A stretch of 64,000 nucleotides of DNA from Catellatospora sichuanensis (GCF_007483665.1 NZ_VIQO01000025.1:62001-126000), one strand, 5' to 3'; positions 16,528 through 27,066 are shown, counted from the stretch's first letter. A program made the numbers and translations. The notes: generated from the sequence alone by a model not told the origin.

Positions 16528-16932
16528 TCAGGCTGCGGAGTGGTCGGCACCCTCGGTGTGGAGCACCCTCAGGCGGGTCGCGCCGGCGGCGATGAGGCGT
16601 TCGGCTTCGGCGGCGACGCGCTCGCGCCGTGTCTCCAGCGGGACGCTGCGGCCGCCGCTGACCGCGAGGTCGAGGTGCAGGCGGTTCTTGCCCGCCTTCG
16701 GCTCCCGCTGGAACCAGAAGCGCGGGCCGACGCCCGCCGGGTCCTCGATCGAGTCGAGGCCGTCGGCGCCCTCCAGCTCCTCCTCCGGGATGCCCTTGGT
16801 GAGCCAGTACGAGCGCCAGGTGGGGTGCCCGTCCGGCGGCTGCTGCGGCCGGTAGTGCAGCGCGAGCGCCCAGAACTCCACCAACCGCCCCGGGTCCGCG
16901 CAGTCGATCGTCACCTGGATCCGTGTAGCCAG
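16528..16932 (-). CDS. VOC (glyoxalase/bleomycin-resistance fold) protein, probable CTG start
   Basis: Protein of 134 residues. RIQVTIDCADPGRLVEFWALALHY is the standard opening of actinobacterial VOC proteins, and the second half has NRLHLDLAVSGG and AAGATRLRVL. No enzymatic role can be assigned. The best ribosome-binding site, AAGGAG (16940-16945 on the minus strand), lies 7 nt before a CTG at 16932, where homologues of this type would have their initiator Met (M-A-T-R-I-Q-V). No ATG, GTG or TTG fits as well; the next in-frame start is GTG 16965, lacking a site. It is convergent with the FHA-ABC gene. Confidence 0.8.
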   Translation of the reverse strand: MATRIQVTIDCADPGRLVEFWALALHYRPQQPPDGHPTWRSYWLTKGIPEEELEGADGLDSIEDPAGVGPRFWFQREPKAGKNRLHLDLAVSGGRSVPLETRRERVAAEAERLIAAGATRLRVLHTEGADHSAA

Positions 16933-17004
16933 CAGCCCGCTCCTTCGCCGTGCCGGATCAACCACGCCGTTGTAGCAGACGGGTCCGACGCAGCCGGGTC
17001 GAAA

Positions 17005-17436
17005 TCAGGAGACGGGGACGCGGGCGGCCAGGGGGCGGCCGGTCAGGCGGCGGTACGCCAGGAACAGCTCGCAGCCCAGGCACAGGCCGAAGACGGCGTT
17101 GAGGAAGGCGGCCGCCAGCGCGAAGGAGGCGGCGATCGCCCCGGTCAGCGGCGAGCCGAGCAGGTAGCCCAGCGTGGCCACGGCGGCGAAGACGAAGCCG
17201 ACGGCCTGCGCGAAGCGCACCGGGGCCAGCGGCTCCAGCTCCGCGGGCGGGCCGAGGCGCGACGCGAGCAGGGTGCGGTAGACCAGCCCGTACGGGCCGA
17301 GGCGCGGCTGCGCCGCGGTCAGCGCGAACACCACGGCCTGCGCCAGGGCCAGCCAGCCGGAGCCGGTGACCAGCACCGCCACCATGACCAGGGCGGTGAG
17401 CGCGGCGGCGAACCGGGGACCGCGGGGGTCGGTCAT
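17005..17436 (-). CDS. DUF4395 family membrane protein
   Basis: Protein of 143 residues with four hydrophobic segments; the sequence FGLCLGCELFLAYRRLTG near the C-terminus carries the conserved CxGC of DUF4395 proteins. These commonly accompany thioredoxin-like genes in actinobacteria and may take part in a membrane redox step (family knowledge plus inference). Its ATG overlaps the stop of the preceding 21-codon frame (ATGA), pointing to translational coupling. Confidence 0.88.
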   Translation of the reverse strand: MTDPRGPRFAAALTALVMVAVLVTGSGWLALAQAVVFALTAAQPRLGPYGLVYRTLLASRLGPPAELEPLAPVRFAQAVGFVFAAVATLGYLLGSPLTGAIAASFALAAAFLNAVFGLCLGCELFLAYRRLTGRPLAARVPVS

Positions 17437-17498
17437 GCCATCTCCTCGGGTGACTTGCCGGCGGCACGAGCCCGGCGCGCTGTCGCCGATCCGTTCAT
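17433..17498 (-). CDS. Possible 21-residue coupling ORF between thioredoxin and DUF4395 genes
   Basis: Reads MNGSATARRARAAGKSPEEMA. Its ATG overlaps the thioredoxin stop (ATGA) and its own stop overlaps the DUF4395 ATG (ATGA), so it exactly bridges the gap. The GAGGAG inside its last codons is also the ribosome-binding site of DUF4395. It may be a genuine microprotein or only a translational bridge; conservation is unknown. Confidence 0.4.
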   Translation of the reverse strand: MNGSATARRARAAGKSPEEMA

Positions 17499-17941
17499 GC
17501 GGAGTTCTTCTCGGCCGGTGTGGGCAGCAGCGGCGCGACGGCGGCCAGCACCTGGGCGCGGGTCGGCGCGCCCTGGGCCCGGCCGGCGATCCGGCCGTCC
17601 GCGTCGACGATCAGCACGGTGGGGGTCTTCCAGATGTCCAGGCCACGGACCGCGTCCAGCCGGCTCTCCGCGTCGACCTCGACGTGGGCCACGCCGGGCG
17701 TGGTGCGGGCGACCTCGGCGCAGACCACCCGGGTGGTCCGGCACGGGGCGCAGAACGCCGAGGAGAACTGGAGCAGGGTGACTTCGCCCTGCTCCACGCC
17801 CAGCTCGGCCAGCAGCGGATGCACGGGGTCGGCGGTGGCGGGCACGGCGCGAACCCTACCCGCCCGGCGGCGGTGGACCAGCCCGTACGCGGAGGCGGCG
17901 AGCAGCGCCACACCTCCGACGATGAGCCCGGTCATGTCCAT
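17495..17941 (-). CDS. Thioredoxin-like protein with N-terminal membrane anchor
   Basis: Protein of 148 residues: one membrane helix (about 4-21, TGLIVGGVALLAASAYGL), then a thioredoxin fold with redox site CAPC in FSSAFCAPCRTTRVV, and the cis-proline loop WKTPTVLIVDADGRI. The active-site sequence differs from the CGPC of general thioredoxins, as in TlpA/ResA-like thiol proteins. It heads an operon with a 21-codon frame and DUF4395. It is expected to keep extracytoplasmic or membrane protein thiols in the right state (inference). Confidence 0.88.
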   Translation of the reverse strand: MDMTGLIVGGVALLAASAYGLVHRRRAGRVRAVPATADPVHPLLAELGVEQGEVTLLQFSSAFCAPCRTTRVVCAEVARTTPGVAHVEVDAESRLDAVRGLDIWKTPTVLIVDADGRIAGRAQGAPTRAQVLAAVAPLLPTPAEKNSA

Positions 17942-18064
17942 GGTCGCCAGCGTGACACGTGATCACCCCGATTGGCGATGATCATCCCGAGGAACGGACG
18001 CGGTTCACACCCCGGCCACACGGTTTTCATTCAGACTCCGCGCCCAGTCCGCTCTTCACCCCGG

Positions 18065-20119
<2,055 letters not shown>

Positions 20120-20167
20120 CTAACACTAATTGCCGCGTTTCGCCCGCAAGCCCGGTTCCTCCCGCTC

Positions 20168-20230
20168 CGCAACCCTTAACGACCTGCGCCTTCGCAAGTA
20201 GTCCCAGGCCGCAGGTCTTTAAGAGTTGCG
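20168..20230. repeat. Palindromic repeat family 3, copy 1
   Basis: Left arm CGCAACCCTTAACGACCTGCG (20168-20188, 19 of 21 bases complementary) pairs with an arm ending AAGAGTTGCG at 20230. The core CGCAACTCTTRAAGA is shared with copy 2 at 57600-57660. It lies upstream of the MFS gene and downstream of the chitinase gene. Confidence 0.65.
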
Positions 20231-20365
20231 CGAGGTGGGACGGGCCGGGGCGGGCCGGCCGGGGTGGGGCGGCGGGCAGGGGCGGGGCGGGCAGGGCTGG
20301 GGCGGGGTGGGCCGGACAGGGCGGGAGGGACCCGGCCCGCGCATCGGGGGGATGGCCGCGGGCCG
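20231..20365 (+). other. G-rich tract in the gap between chitinase and MFS genes
   Basis: About 135 nt of plus-strand GGGGC/GGGCG/GGGG runs (for example GGGGTGGGGCGGCGGGCAGG), with at least ten runs of three or more guanines, so G-quadruplex formation is possible. It lies directly after the chitinase gene's 3' end. No gene is seen. Confidence 0.6.
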
Positions 20366-20375
20366 GGGGTTCGGG

Positions 20376-21953
20376 TCAGCGGGTGAAGCCCGCGGTGATG
20401 CGGGTGAACTCCCAGTCGGGCTGGGCGATGCCGCTGCAGTTGGCCACCACGCCGCCGCCGGCGCAGCCGCGGTCGCGGTTGACCGACCAGAACGCCAGGC
20501 GCGCGATCGCGTTGGCGTTGGCCCAGTCCTTGATCTGCGTCCAGGTCGCGGTGCTGGTCAGCTCCTGCTGGTCGGACAGGCCGTTCATGCCGGAGATGCC
20601 GACGTGGGCGTACGCCGTGGCGTCGCTCCAGCCGAACGCCGTCTTCAGCGCGTTCTTCAGGCCGACCGTCGCGTTGACCGTGTTCTGGTACATGTTCGCG
20701 CCGCCGCCGAAGTCGAACGGCATGATCGTGAAGATGTCGATGTTCGCGCCCAGCGCCGCGGCCTGGTTGATCAGGCGGGTGCCCCACCAGCTCGGGCCGG
20801 TGGTCGTGGTGCCGAACGTGATGATCGTCTTGATGCCGGGGTTGTTCTGCTTGACGATCTTCAGCGCGCCGAGGACGCGGTCCTGCACGACCTCGTTCTC
20901 GAACTCGTCGGTGTTCTCGATGTCGACGTCGATCGCCTTGAGGTTGTACGCGTTGATGACCTGCTGGTACGCCCCGGCCAGCGCGGCCGCCGAGGAGCAG
21001 TTCGGGCCGAGCTTGTTGCCGCTCCAGCCGCCGATCGACGGCACGATCTCGCCACCCGCGGCCCGGATCGCGTTGATGGTGCTCTGGTCGGCCCCGCCGG
21101 TCAGCGGCCGGTTGCCGTCCCAGGCCGGCGTGCAGCCGCCGCCGGACAGGATGAACGCCATGGTGAACCACTTGATGCCGGTGGCGCTCATGACCGTGGC
21201 GGGCGCGGGCGGGTTGCCCCAGCCGACGTAGTAGTAAGGCGCGGCGCCCTTGAAGCCCGAGCTGGTGCAGCCGGACGTGGTCCCGGTGACGGCGTTGCTG
21301 GCCACGGACTCGCCGCTGTTGTTGTACGCCTTCACGGTGTAAGTGTGCGCCGTACAGGCGCCCAGTCCGCTGTGCGTGGCGGAGGTGCCGGTGACGGTGG
21401 CGCGCACGGTGCTGCCCTCGTACACCCGGTAGCCGGTGACCGTGCCGGTCGACGCGCCCCAGCTCAGCGAGACGGAGGTGTTGGTGACCGAGGTGACCGA
21501 CGGGTTGCCCGGCTTGCCCGGCACGCCCGCGGGCGGCGGCGAGGAGGTCGGCGGCGTGCCACCGCCGCAGCTCGCGCCGTTGACGGTGCAGTTGGTCGGG
21601 TTGCCCGAGCCACTGGCGTTGAAGCCGAAGCTGGTCGACGCGCCGGGGCCCAGCGTGCCGTTCCAGCCCACGTTGGTCGCGGTCACGTGCTGGCCGGACT
21701 TGGTCACCGCGGCGTCCCAGAACACGCCCATGGTGGTGCCGGAGGGCAGGTCGAACTGCACGTTCCAGCTGGTGATGGTCGACGAGGTGTTGTTGGTGAC
21801 GGTGAACTTGCCCTCGTAGCCGGAGCCCCAGCTGGAGACCTTGGTGAACGTCGCGGTCGCGGCGTGGGCCGGCGACGACGCGACGAGGGAGAGTGCGCCG
21901 GCCAGCAGCGCCACGCCGAGCGTGGCGAGCCCGGCCCGCAGGGACCTTCTCAT
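20376..21953 (-). CDS. Secreted GH18 chitinase with CBM2 and fibronectin type III domains
   Basis: Secreted endochitinase-type enzyme of 525 residues. The signal peptide (about 1-31, MRRSLRAGLATLGVALLAG) precedes a CBM2 (about 31-132, ATFTKVSSWGSGYEGKFTVTNN), a Fn3 domain (about 150-235, PGNPSVTSVTNTSVSLSWGAS) and a GH18 barrel. The catalytic motif DxxDxDxE reads as KAIDVDIE in the barrel, and SIGGW is the second GH18 motif. ATG 21953 has GAAAGGA upstream; the open frame extends further without a site. The upstream 100 nt are AT-rich (TTTAATTTAATG on the minus strand), probably the promoter; no DasR-type repeat was found. It depolymerises chitin outside the cell. Confidence 0.95.
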   Translation of the reverse strand: MRRSLRAGLATLGVALLAGALSLVASSPAHAATATFTKVSSWGSGYEGKFTVTNNTSSTITSWNVQFDLPSGTTMGVFWDAAVTKSGQHVTATNVGWNGTLGPGASTSFGFNASGSGNPTNCTVNGASCGGGTPPTSSPPPAGVPGKPGNPSVTSVTNTSVSLSWGASTGTVTGYRVYEGSTVRATVTGTSATHSGLGACTAHTYTVKAYNNSGESVASNAVTGTTSGCTSSGFKGAAPYYYVGWGNPPAPATVMSATGIKWFTMAFILSGGGCTPAWDGNRPLTGGADQSTINAIRAAGGEIVPSIGGWSGNKLGPNCSSAAALAGAYQQVINAYNLKAIDVDIENTDEFENEVVQDRVLGALKIVKQNNPGIKTIITFGTTTTGPSWWGTRLINQAAALGANIDIFTIMPFDFGGGANMYQNTVNATVGLKNALKTAFGWSDATAYAHVGISGMNGLSDQQELTSTATWTQIKDWANANAIARLAFWSVNRDRGCAGGGVVANCSGIAQPDWEFTRITAGFTR

Positions 21954-22112
21954 GAGGCGGTGGTCCTTTCGAGGTAGCGCGCGGCGGGCGACGGCTGCGG
22001 AGAGCACGTCGCCCGACGGCGAGCTGTGGGGGACGGTCGGACGCTCATGAGCTTGAATGCCACATTAAATTAAAGACGATTAACAGTAAAGAGTGTTGTC
22101 GATTCTGGCACG

Positions 22113-22149
22113 CGAAAGGGGGCGCCCCACCTTGCGGGACGCCCCTTCG
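22113..22149. terminator. Terminator hairpin of the SGNH hydrolase gene
   Basis: GAAAGGGGGCG on the left pairs with CGCCCCTTC on the right with one bulged base. It follows the minus-strand stop at 22156 directly and lies in front of the chitinase promoter. Confidence 0.65.
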
Positions 22150-22155
22150 TGCAGC

Positions 22156-22980
22156 TCACCAGTTGTGGCCGGCGACGTACGAGAGCTGGGCCAGCACCGT
22201 CTGCCCGGCCGTGTTGGGGTGGAAGTAGTCCCAGGTGCTCACCTGCGACAGCGCGAACGGGTAGTTGAACACCGCGTTGTCGTCGAAGTCGCAGTTGGCC
22301 CCGTAGGCCGCACACGCCTGCGCGAGCTGGGCGTTGAAGTCGACGACCCGCTGGCGCACCCGGTCGCGGCGGTCCGCGTCGGCCTGCGCGGTGGAGGTCG
22401 GGTTGGCCAGCAGCGACTGGCAGATGCCGAACAGCGACCAGGCGCTGCGGGCCGAGGACGAGCCCTTGCCGACCTCCCACAGCCGCTTGACGTCCGGGAT
22501 GGAGATCAGCGCGACCCGTGCGCTGGGCAGCCGGGTCTTGAGAGTGTTCAGGGCGGTGTCGATGGAGGCCCGGAATGCGGCCACCGAGGTCATGCTCGAC
22601 TCCGAGCCGGTGCAGGCGTCGTTGGCGCCGATCAGGATGGTCACGTAGTCGACGTTGCGCCCGGCCACGGTGTTGGCCTGGCCGGGCATGTCCGCCGCCT
22701 TCGCACCGCTCCTGGCGTCGTTGTAGTTGCGGCCGTTGATGGCCGTGTTCTTGGCCAGGACGCGGCGGTAGTGGCTGTTGACCGAGGCGTAGCTGCCGGT
22801 GCTGAACGAACGGGCGGTGCAGTCGGAATACCAGCCGCAGGCGTTGAAGCCTCGGGTGATCGAGTCACCCATGCTGGCCATCGAGTTGGGGATGGGACCT
22901 GCGGCGGCTGCCGGGTTCGCCGACAGAATGACCGCGGCCAGGGCAGCGGCGAGCGCGAGGGACGGACGCGCGAGACGCAT
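22156..22980 (-). CDS. Secreted SGNH/GDSL family hydrolase
   Basis: Secreted esterase of 274 residues. The signal peptide MRLARPSLALAAALAAVILSANPAAAA is followed by the block-I motif ASMGDSITRGF (Ser nucleophile); block III LIGANDAC supplies the Gly/Asn of the oxyanion hole and DYFHPNTAGQ near the C-terminus supplies the catalytic Asp-His pair. Cysteines are spaced as in actinobacterial SGNH lipases (CGWYSDC). It may remove acyl or acetyl groups from lipids or plant polymers (inference). ATG 22980 has GGAAGG upstream. It precedes the chitinase gene in the same direction but a terminator lies between. Confidence 0.9.
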   Translation of the reverse strand: MRLARPSLALAAALAAVILSANPAAAAGPIPNSMASMGDSITRGFNACGWYSDCTARSFSTGSYASVNSHYRRVLAKNTAINGRNYNDARSGAKAADMPGQANTVAGRNVDYVTILIGANDACTGSESSMTSVAAFRASIDTALNTLKTRLPSARVALISIPDVKRLWEVGKGSSSARSAWSLFGICQSLLANPTSTAQADADRRDRVRQRVVDFNAQLAQACAAYGANCDFDDNAVFNYPFALSQVSTWDYFHPNTAGQTVLAQLSYVAGHNW

Positions 22981-23098
22981 GGGAGCCTGCCTTCCGGGGG
23001 GTACGGAAAACGCGGATAAGGGGGCACGAACCACCGCGCGGGCACGCGGTTACCGAAGGGTAATGTCCGTGTGGCCTAGGTCACAAGACCCGGAATCC

Positions 23099-23935
23099 CT
23101 ATTGGCCGTCCGCTTCGGACAGTCCTGCGTCCCGCTGGTATGCCGCCCGTGCCGCCCCGTCCCCGACCGCCACCTGGTCCGGCACCAGCAGGCGGTAGGC
23201 CAGGTCCCGGCCCGCCTGCGGCAGCAGCGCCAGCAGCCGCGTCAGCGGATCCAGCCGCCCCGGCACGAACGCCTCGAAACGCGGACGCCGGATCACCCGC
23301 TCCACCGCTGCGGCGACCGCCTCGGGACGCAGCCGCGGCACGCCGCCGTGGCTGGTCCCGACGGCCAGCGCCGTCTCCACCACCGCCGGCATCACCAGGC
23401 TGACCCGCACACCCGTACCGCGCAGCTCGTGGCGCACACCGGCGGCGTACCCGTACACGGCATGCTTGGTCGCGGCATAGGTGGCCTCGCCGGGCGGGCT
23501 GATCCGGCTCGCCACCGAGGCGATCGTGACGATGTGCCCGCGTCCGCGGGCCCGCATCCGCGGCGCCGCGGCCAGGAACCCGTGCCGCACCCCGTGCACG
23601 TTGACGTCGAACTGCCGCCGCGCGGCCTGCGCCGGCTCGTCGGCGAACGGCCCGACCCACATCACGCCCGCGTTGTTCACCAGCACGTCCACCGGCCCGT
23701 ACGCCTCCTCGGCCCGGTCCAGGAAGGCGTCCATGCTCGCCTGTTCGGTGACATCCAACTCCACCGGCAGCACCTCACCGGCCAGCGCCGCAGCGGTCTG
23801 GGTCAGTGCGGGCAGGTCGCGGTCGCCGAGCACGACGTTCGCACCGGCCACGGCCAGCCGGGCGGCCACCGCCGCGCCGATCCCCCGGGCCGCCCCGGTC
23901 ACCGCCACCGTCAACCCCGCGACGTCCCGCCCCAT
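23099..23935 (-). CDS. SDR family oxidoreductase
   Basis: Short-chain dehydrogenase of 278 residues. Cofactor motif TGAARGIGAA, NNAGV, catalytic Ser in TIASVASRISPPGEATYAATK with the Tyr-x-x-x-Lys. The C-terminal 60 residues (RFEAFVPGRLDPLTRLLALLPQAGRDL) extend beyond the core, as in SDRs that associate with membranes or act on lipophilic substrates. ATG 23935 follows GAAGGGG. The product is not predictable. It stands alone; the 180 nt beyond its start are C-rich and show no gene. Confidence 0.88.
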   Translation of the reverse strand: MGRDVAGLTVAVTGAARGIGAAVAARLAVAGANVVLGDRDLPALTQTAAALAGEVLPVELDVTEQASMDAFLDRAEEAYGPVDVLVNNAGVMWVGPFADEPAQAARRQFDVNVHGVRHGFLAAAPRMRARGRGHIVTIASVASRISPPGEATYAATKHAVYGYAAGVRHELRGTGVRVSLVMPAVVETALAVGTSHGGVPRLRPEAVAAAVERVIRRPRFEAFVPGRLDPLTRLLALLPQAGRDLAYRLLVPDQVAVGDGAARAAYQRDAGLSEADGQ

Positions 23936-24118
23936 CCCGCACCCCTTCACCACGCTCCCGCACCCGCGGGTGGCACACCCTAACTCCGCGCACCGCCCGC
24001 ACGCCTCCCGCCGACCCACCCCACAGCGGATCCCCGCCCGACCCTTCCGCCCACGCCGGTCCGCAGCCGTCCACGGCCGCGCCCGGCGCGACCCGGCCGC
24101 CCGGCCGCCATGATCGCT

Positions 24119-24179
24119 CGACTTGCCTGGCACATGGGCGAATGCGGGCTCAAGATACGCACAGGTGCCTGGCAAGTCG
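24119..24179. repeat. Palindromic repeat family 2, copy 1 (61 bp)
   Basis: Arms CGACTTGCCTGGCAC (24119-24133) and GTGCCTGGCAAGTCG (24165-24179) with a loop containing TCAAGATACGCAC. The complement of copy 2 (56497-56557) aligns over the whole 61 bases, including the loop, at roughly 85% identity. Confidence 0.7.
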
Positions 24180-24266
24180 GATGACCTTGGGGGTCTGGGT
24201 GCGGGTGACCGTCCGGGTAGGAGTGTCGACCTGCGGGGCTTCACAGATCGTGCGGAAGCGGGCACG

Positions 24267-25958
24267 ATGAGTCCCATGCCTGAGGGGGGACGGCTGGCGC
24301 GTGCCCGCGAGCTGGTGAGCCGGCTCGACTTTCCGGCTGCACAGCAGCTGCTGCGCGACCAGCTCGCACTGGCCCACCAGGATCCGCGGCAGGCCGACGC
24401 GGCCGAGGCGGACACCGCCGCGCTGTACGCCGGGGTGCTGCTGCACCTGGGTGAGCCGCATGCCGCGCGCAGCTGGGCGGCGTACGCCCACGCCGCCGCG
24501 CAGACGCTGCACGGCGACCTGGACCGGCACACCCTGCACGCGCTCGGCGTGCTGGCCGTCTGCATGCACCGCACCGGCGCGCTCGACCGGGCCGCGGACC
24601 TCTATCGCGACCTGATCCGCGACCTGTCCCTCACCCACGGGCCCGACGCCGACCGCACGCTGTCCGCCCGGGCCGACGCGGCGGTGGTCGAGCATGCGCG
24701 CGGCACCTGCACCGACGGCCGCAGGCAGCTGTCGGAGGTGCTCGCGGCGCACGCGTCCCGGCACGGTCCCGGGCATCCGGTCAACCTGCGCATGACCATC
24801 CGCCTGGCCGGCATGTGGCGCGACTGCGGCGACTTCGACCAGGCGCACGATCTGCTGGCCAGGGTGCGGGAGCAGGCCGCCACGCTGCCCGAGGGCGACG
24901 ACGTGCACCGGCTCCTGCAGGCGGCGGTGCGGGCCCGCGCGCAGACCGACCACCGCTGCGGCACCGCGCCGTCCGAGGACGAGGCCGGGCGCGCGGAGGA
25001 TCCGGGGCCGGGCGTGCTGCCGGTGCTGATCCCGCACGCGGAGGACCTGATCTCCGGCCCGCATCAGCCCGTGCCGCGTACCGCCGAGCCCGACGAGTGG
25101 CCCGACGACGAGATCTTCGAACGCTACGACGATCCGGCCCGGCAGGCCCGCGCCCGGCGGTCCGGCCCGGTGGGCACGACGCCGCGCCGCAGGGACGACG
25201 CCGACGCGGGCGTCGACGACCTGCCCGACTACGGCAGCCCCGACCGGGAAGCCGACCCGGCCGGCTTCGGCATGCCCGCACAGGAGGCGGGCCGGACCGG
25301 CTCCAGCGGGTCCACCCGAGGGGCGGGCCTGACCGGCCGGGATCATGGCCGCTCCGCGGCCGACCCGGGACGCACCGGCCCCGGCCAGGCGATCCCCGCG
25401 CTGTACCTCGCGCCCGGCCGACCGTACGTGCCCGTCGACCCGGCATACCCGATCGCCACGACGCCGCCGCCGGGGCTGCTCGTGCCGCAGCGCACGGCGT
25501 CACCCGTACGGCGGTGGCGCGGTGGCGGGGCCGCGGCACTGGCCGTGGTCGCGGCGGTGGTCGCGATCGTGGCGCTGGTGGGCACGTTCATCCTGGCCGG
25601 CGAACGCGGCAAGGGTGAGGCGACGCCGTCGCCCGCCGCCACCCCGAGCGGCCCCGCCCCGTCGGCACCGCCGCCGGTGACCGGGCTGGCCGTGGCCGAC
25701 CTGGGCACACGGCTGCGCATCAGCTGGTCCTACCCCGACGGCGCGACCGCGGCGGTGGTGCTGTCCGCCGCGCCCGCCGGGCAGCCGATGCGCGCGCTGC
25801 AGTCGCTGCCCGCCGGGACCGAGACGGTCACCCTGCCCGGCTTCGACAAGGACGAGGACTACTGCGTCACGGTCACACTGGCCTACAGCGCCGACCAGAC
25901 CGTGATGGCGCCCCCGGTGTGCACCGATCGGCGGCGGTCCCCCGCGGCCCGCCCCTGA
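24267..25958 (+). CDS. TPR-containing membrane protein with extracytoplasmic Fn3-like domain
   Basis: Protein of 563 residues. The N-terminal 230 residues are helical and arranged like tetratricopeptide repeats (AARELVSRLDFPAAQQLL-type helices, GALDRAADLYRDLIRD, CGDFDQAHDLLARVRE). A disordered acidic/Pro-rich stretch follows (about 240-420), then one membrane helix (AALAVVAAVVAIVALVGTFIL, about 420-442), a Pro/Ala linker and a terminal domain of about 90 residues with Fn3 character (PPPVTGLAVADLGTRLRISWSYPDG). This topology resembles a cytoplasmic sensing/scaffold module joined to an outer domain. Function unknown. ATG 24267 is chosen; ATG 24276 is possible. Confidence 0.7.
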   Translation: MSPMPEGGRLARARELVSRLDFPAAQQLLRDQLALAHQDPRQADAAEADTAALYAGVLLHLGEPHAARSWAAYAHAAAQTLHGDLDRHTLHALGVLAVCMHRTGALDRAADLYRDLIRDLSLTHGPDADRTLSARADAAVVEHARGTCTDGRRQLSEVLAAHASRHGPGHPVNLRMTIRLAGMWRDCGDFDQAHDLLARVREQAATLPEGDDVHRLLQAAVRARAQTDHRCGTAPSEDEAGRAEDPGPGVLPVLIPHAEDLISGPHQPVPRTAEPDEWPDDEIFERYDDPARQARARRSGPVGTTPRRRDDADAGVDDLPDYGSPDREADPAGFGMPAQEAGRTGSSGSTRGAGLTGRDHGRSAADPGRTGPGQAIPALYLAPGRPYVPVDPAYPIATTPPPGLLVPQRTASPVRRWRGGGAAALAVVAAVVAIVALVGTFILAGERGKGEATPSPAATPSGPAPSAPPPVTGLAVADLGTRLRISWSYPDGATAAVVLSAAPAGQPMRALQSLPAGTETVTLPGFDKDEDYCVTVTLAYSADQTVMAPPVCTDRRRSPAARP

Positions 25959-25962
25959 TCGC

Positions 25963-26024
25963 CGCTGGTGGGGAGTCGGCGGCGGCTCGCCGTCCAGGCG
26001 GCTCGCCGCGACGAGCCACCAGCG
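25963..26024. terminator. Long hairpin between convergent genes
   Basis: CGCTGGTGG (25963-25971) pairs with CCACCAGCG (26016-26024), enclosing further GC-rich complementary segments (GGCGGCTCGCC-type). It lies between the TPR protein stop (25958) and the minus-strand gene stop (26028). Confidence 0.6.
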
Positions 26025-26027
26025 CAG

Positions 26028-26516
26028 TCACCGGGACGACCGGGCTGCCGCGGTGGCGGCCAGCTCCCGCAGCCACAGGCTCTCCCGCTTGCGCCGTTCC
26101 ATGGTGGCCAGCACCGCGGGCGGCAGCGGGGCGTGGCGCAGATGCAGCGCGACCAGCTTGGCCAGCGTCATCACCGGTATGTCGTACGAACTGTCCTCGG
26201 CGAACGTCAGCAGCTCGGCGACCAGGTCCGGGGGCAGCTCGTCGGGCAGCAGCGGGCACAGCGCCCCGATCACGCTGTCGACGTGCCAGCCGCGGTCGGC
26301 GCTCCGGTGCCGCAGCAGTGCCCGCAGCAGTGCCGTGAGCCGTGCCGGCGGCATCCCCGCCGCCAGCTCCAGCAGCGGCCGCATCCCGTCCACGCCCGCC
26401 GCGCCGCCCGAGCGCCGCAGCGCCACCAGCGCCGACGCGGCCGCGTCGAACTCTCCACCGCCGGCCAGGCGCTCCACCCGGTCGAGCAGTTCGGTGTAGG
26501 TCACCAAGCCGGACAT
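26028..26516 (-). CDS. Hypothetical helical protein
   Basis: Protein of 162 residues, mostly predicted helix, Leu/Ala/Arg-rich (TYTELLDRVERLAGGGEFDAAASALVALRRSG), with HEAT/TPR-like spacing of helices but no recognised family. It ends with a basic helix (ERRKRESLWLRELAATAAARSSR). ATG 26516 is followed by a good coding pattern; the ORF upstream of it is Pro/Arg-rich and probably non-coding. It is downstream of a 65-residue protein gene on the same strand. Confidence 0.6.
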   Translation of the reverse strand: MSGLVTYTELLDRVERLAGGGEFDAAASALVALRRSGGAAGVDGMRPLLELAAGMPPARLTALLRALLRHRSADRGWHVDSVIGALCPLLPDELPPDLVAELLTFAEDSSYDIPVMTLAKLVALHLRHAPLPPAVLATMERRKRESLWLRELAATAAARSSR

Positions 26517-26656
26517 CCGCCACCCGCCCGGGCGAGACGGTCCACAATGGTCTGCATCGTCATGCCGCGGGAGTGTAGGCAGGGGCACCGACAAAGAAGA
26601 TCCGCCGACCCCGGACCGCGGGTGCGGCCAGGATCGGCGGACGGTGTTCGCTGGGT

Positions 26657-26854
26657 TCAGCCGGCGCGGCGGTTGGCCCACAGTCGCGGGCCGTGGCCCT
26701 GGCTCGACTTGGGCGTGACCGCCTGCTTGCCGTACGCCTGCTGCTGGGTCTTCTTGCCCTTGGCCCGGCGCTCGGCGCGGTTCATGGGCTGCTGCTCGAC
26801 CTCTTCCGCGGTCTCGTCCGCGGCGGGGCTCTCCGAGCTGTGATCTTCACGCAT
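26657..26854 (-). CDS. Small hydrophilic conserved-type protein
   Basis: A 65-residue, highly charged protein: an acidic half (ESPAADETAEEVEQQ) followed by a basic half (NRAERRAKGKKTQQQAYGKQ). It has no hydrophobic core, so it is likely disordered, perhaps nucleic-acid- or ribosome-associated (speculative). ATG 26854 follows GTAGGAGACATTC, a convincing ribosome-binding site, which is the main reason for calling it. Confidence 0.65.
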   Translation of the reverse strand: MREDHSSESPAADETAEEVEQQPMNRAERRAKGKKTQQQAYGKQAVTPKSSQGHGPRLWANRRAG

Positions 26855-27066
26855 GAATGTCTCCTACGGATGCGGGCACGCCGACGCTTGCCGGAACGGG
26901 CAGGGGCGTGGTTAAAGACGGATCAGACGGCGCGGGCCCGTGGGCCGGCGCGGCACGCTCGCCGCGCAGGTGACACGGCGCGGGCGTGGGGATCACGCTC
27001 AGATGTACATGCGCAGGAGCCTAGCAGGCCGCACGAAGATCCGCATACGCGCAAGGTGGCATACGC

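Noticed and set aside
21954-22112. DasR-type operator upstream of the chitinase gene
   Set aside because: No ACTGGTCTAGACCA-like repeat is present in the AT-rich upstream region.
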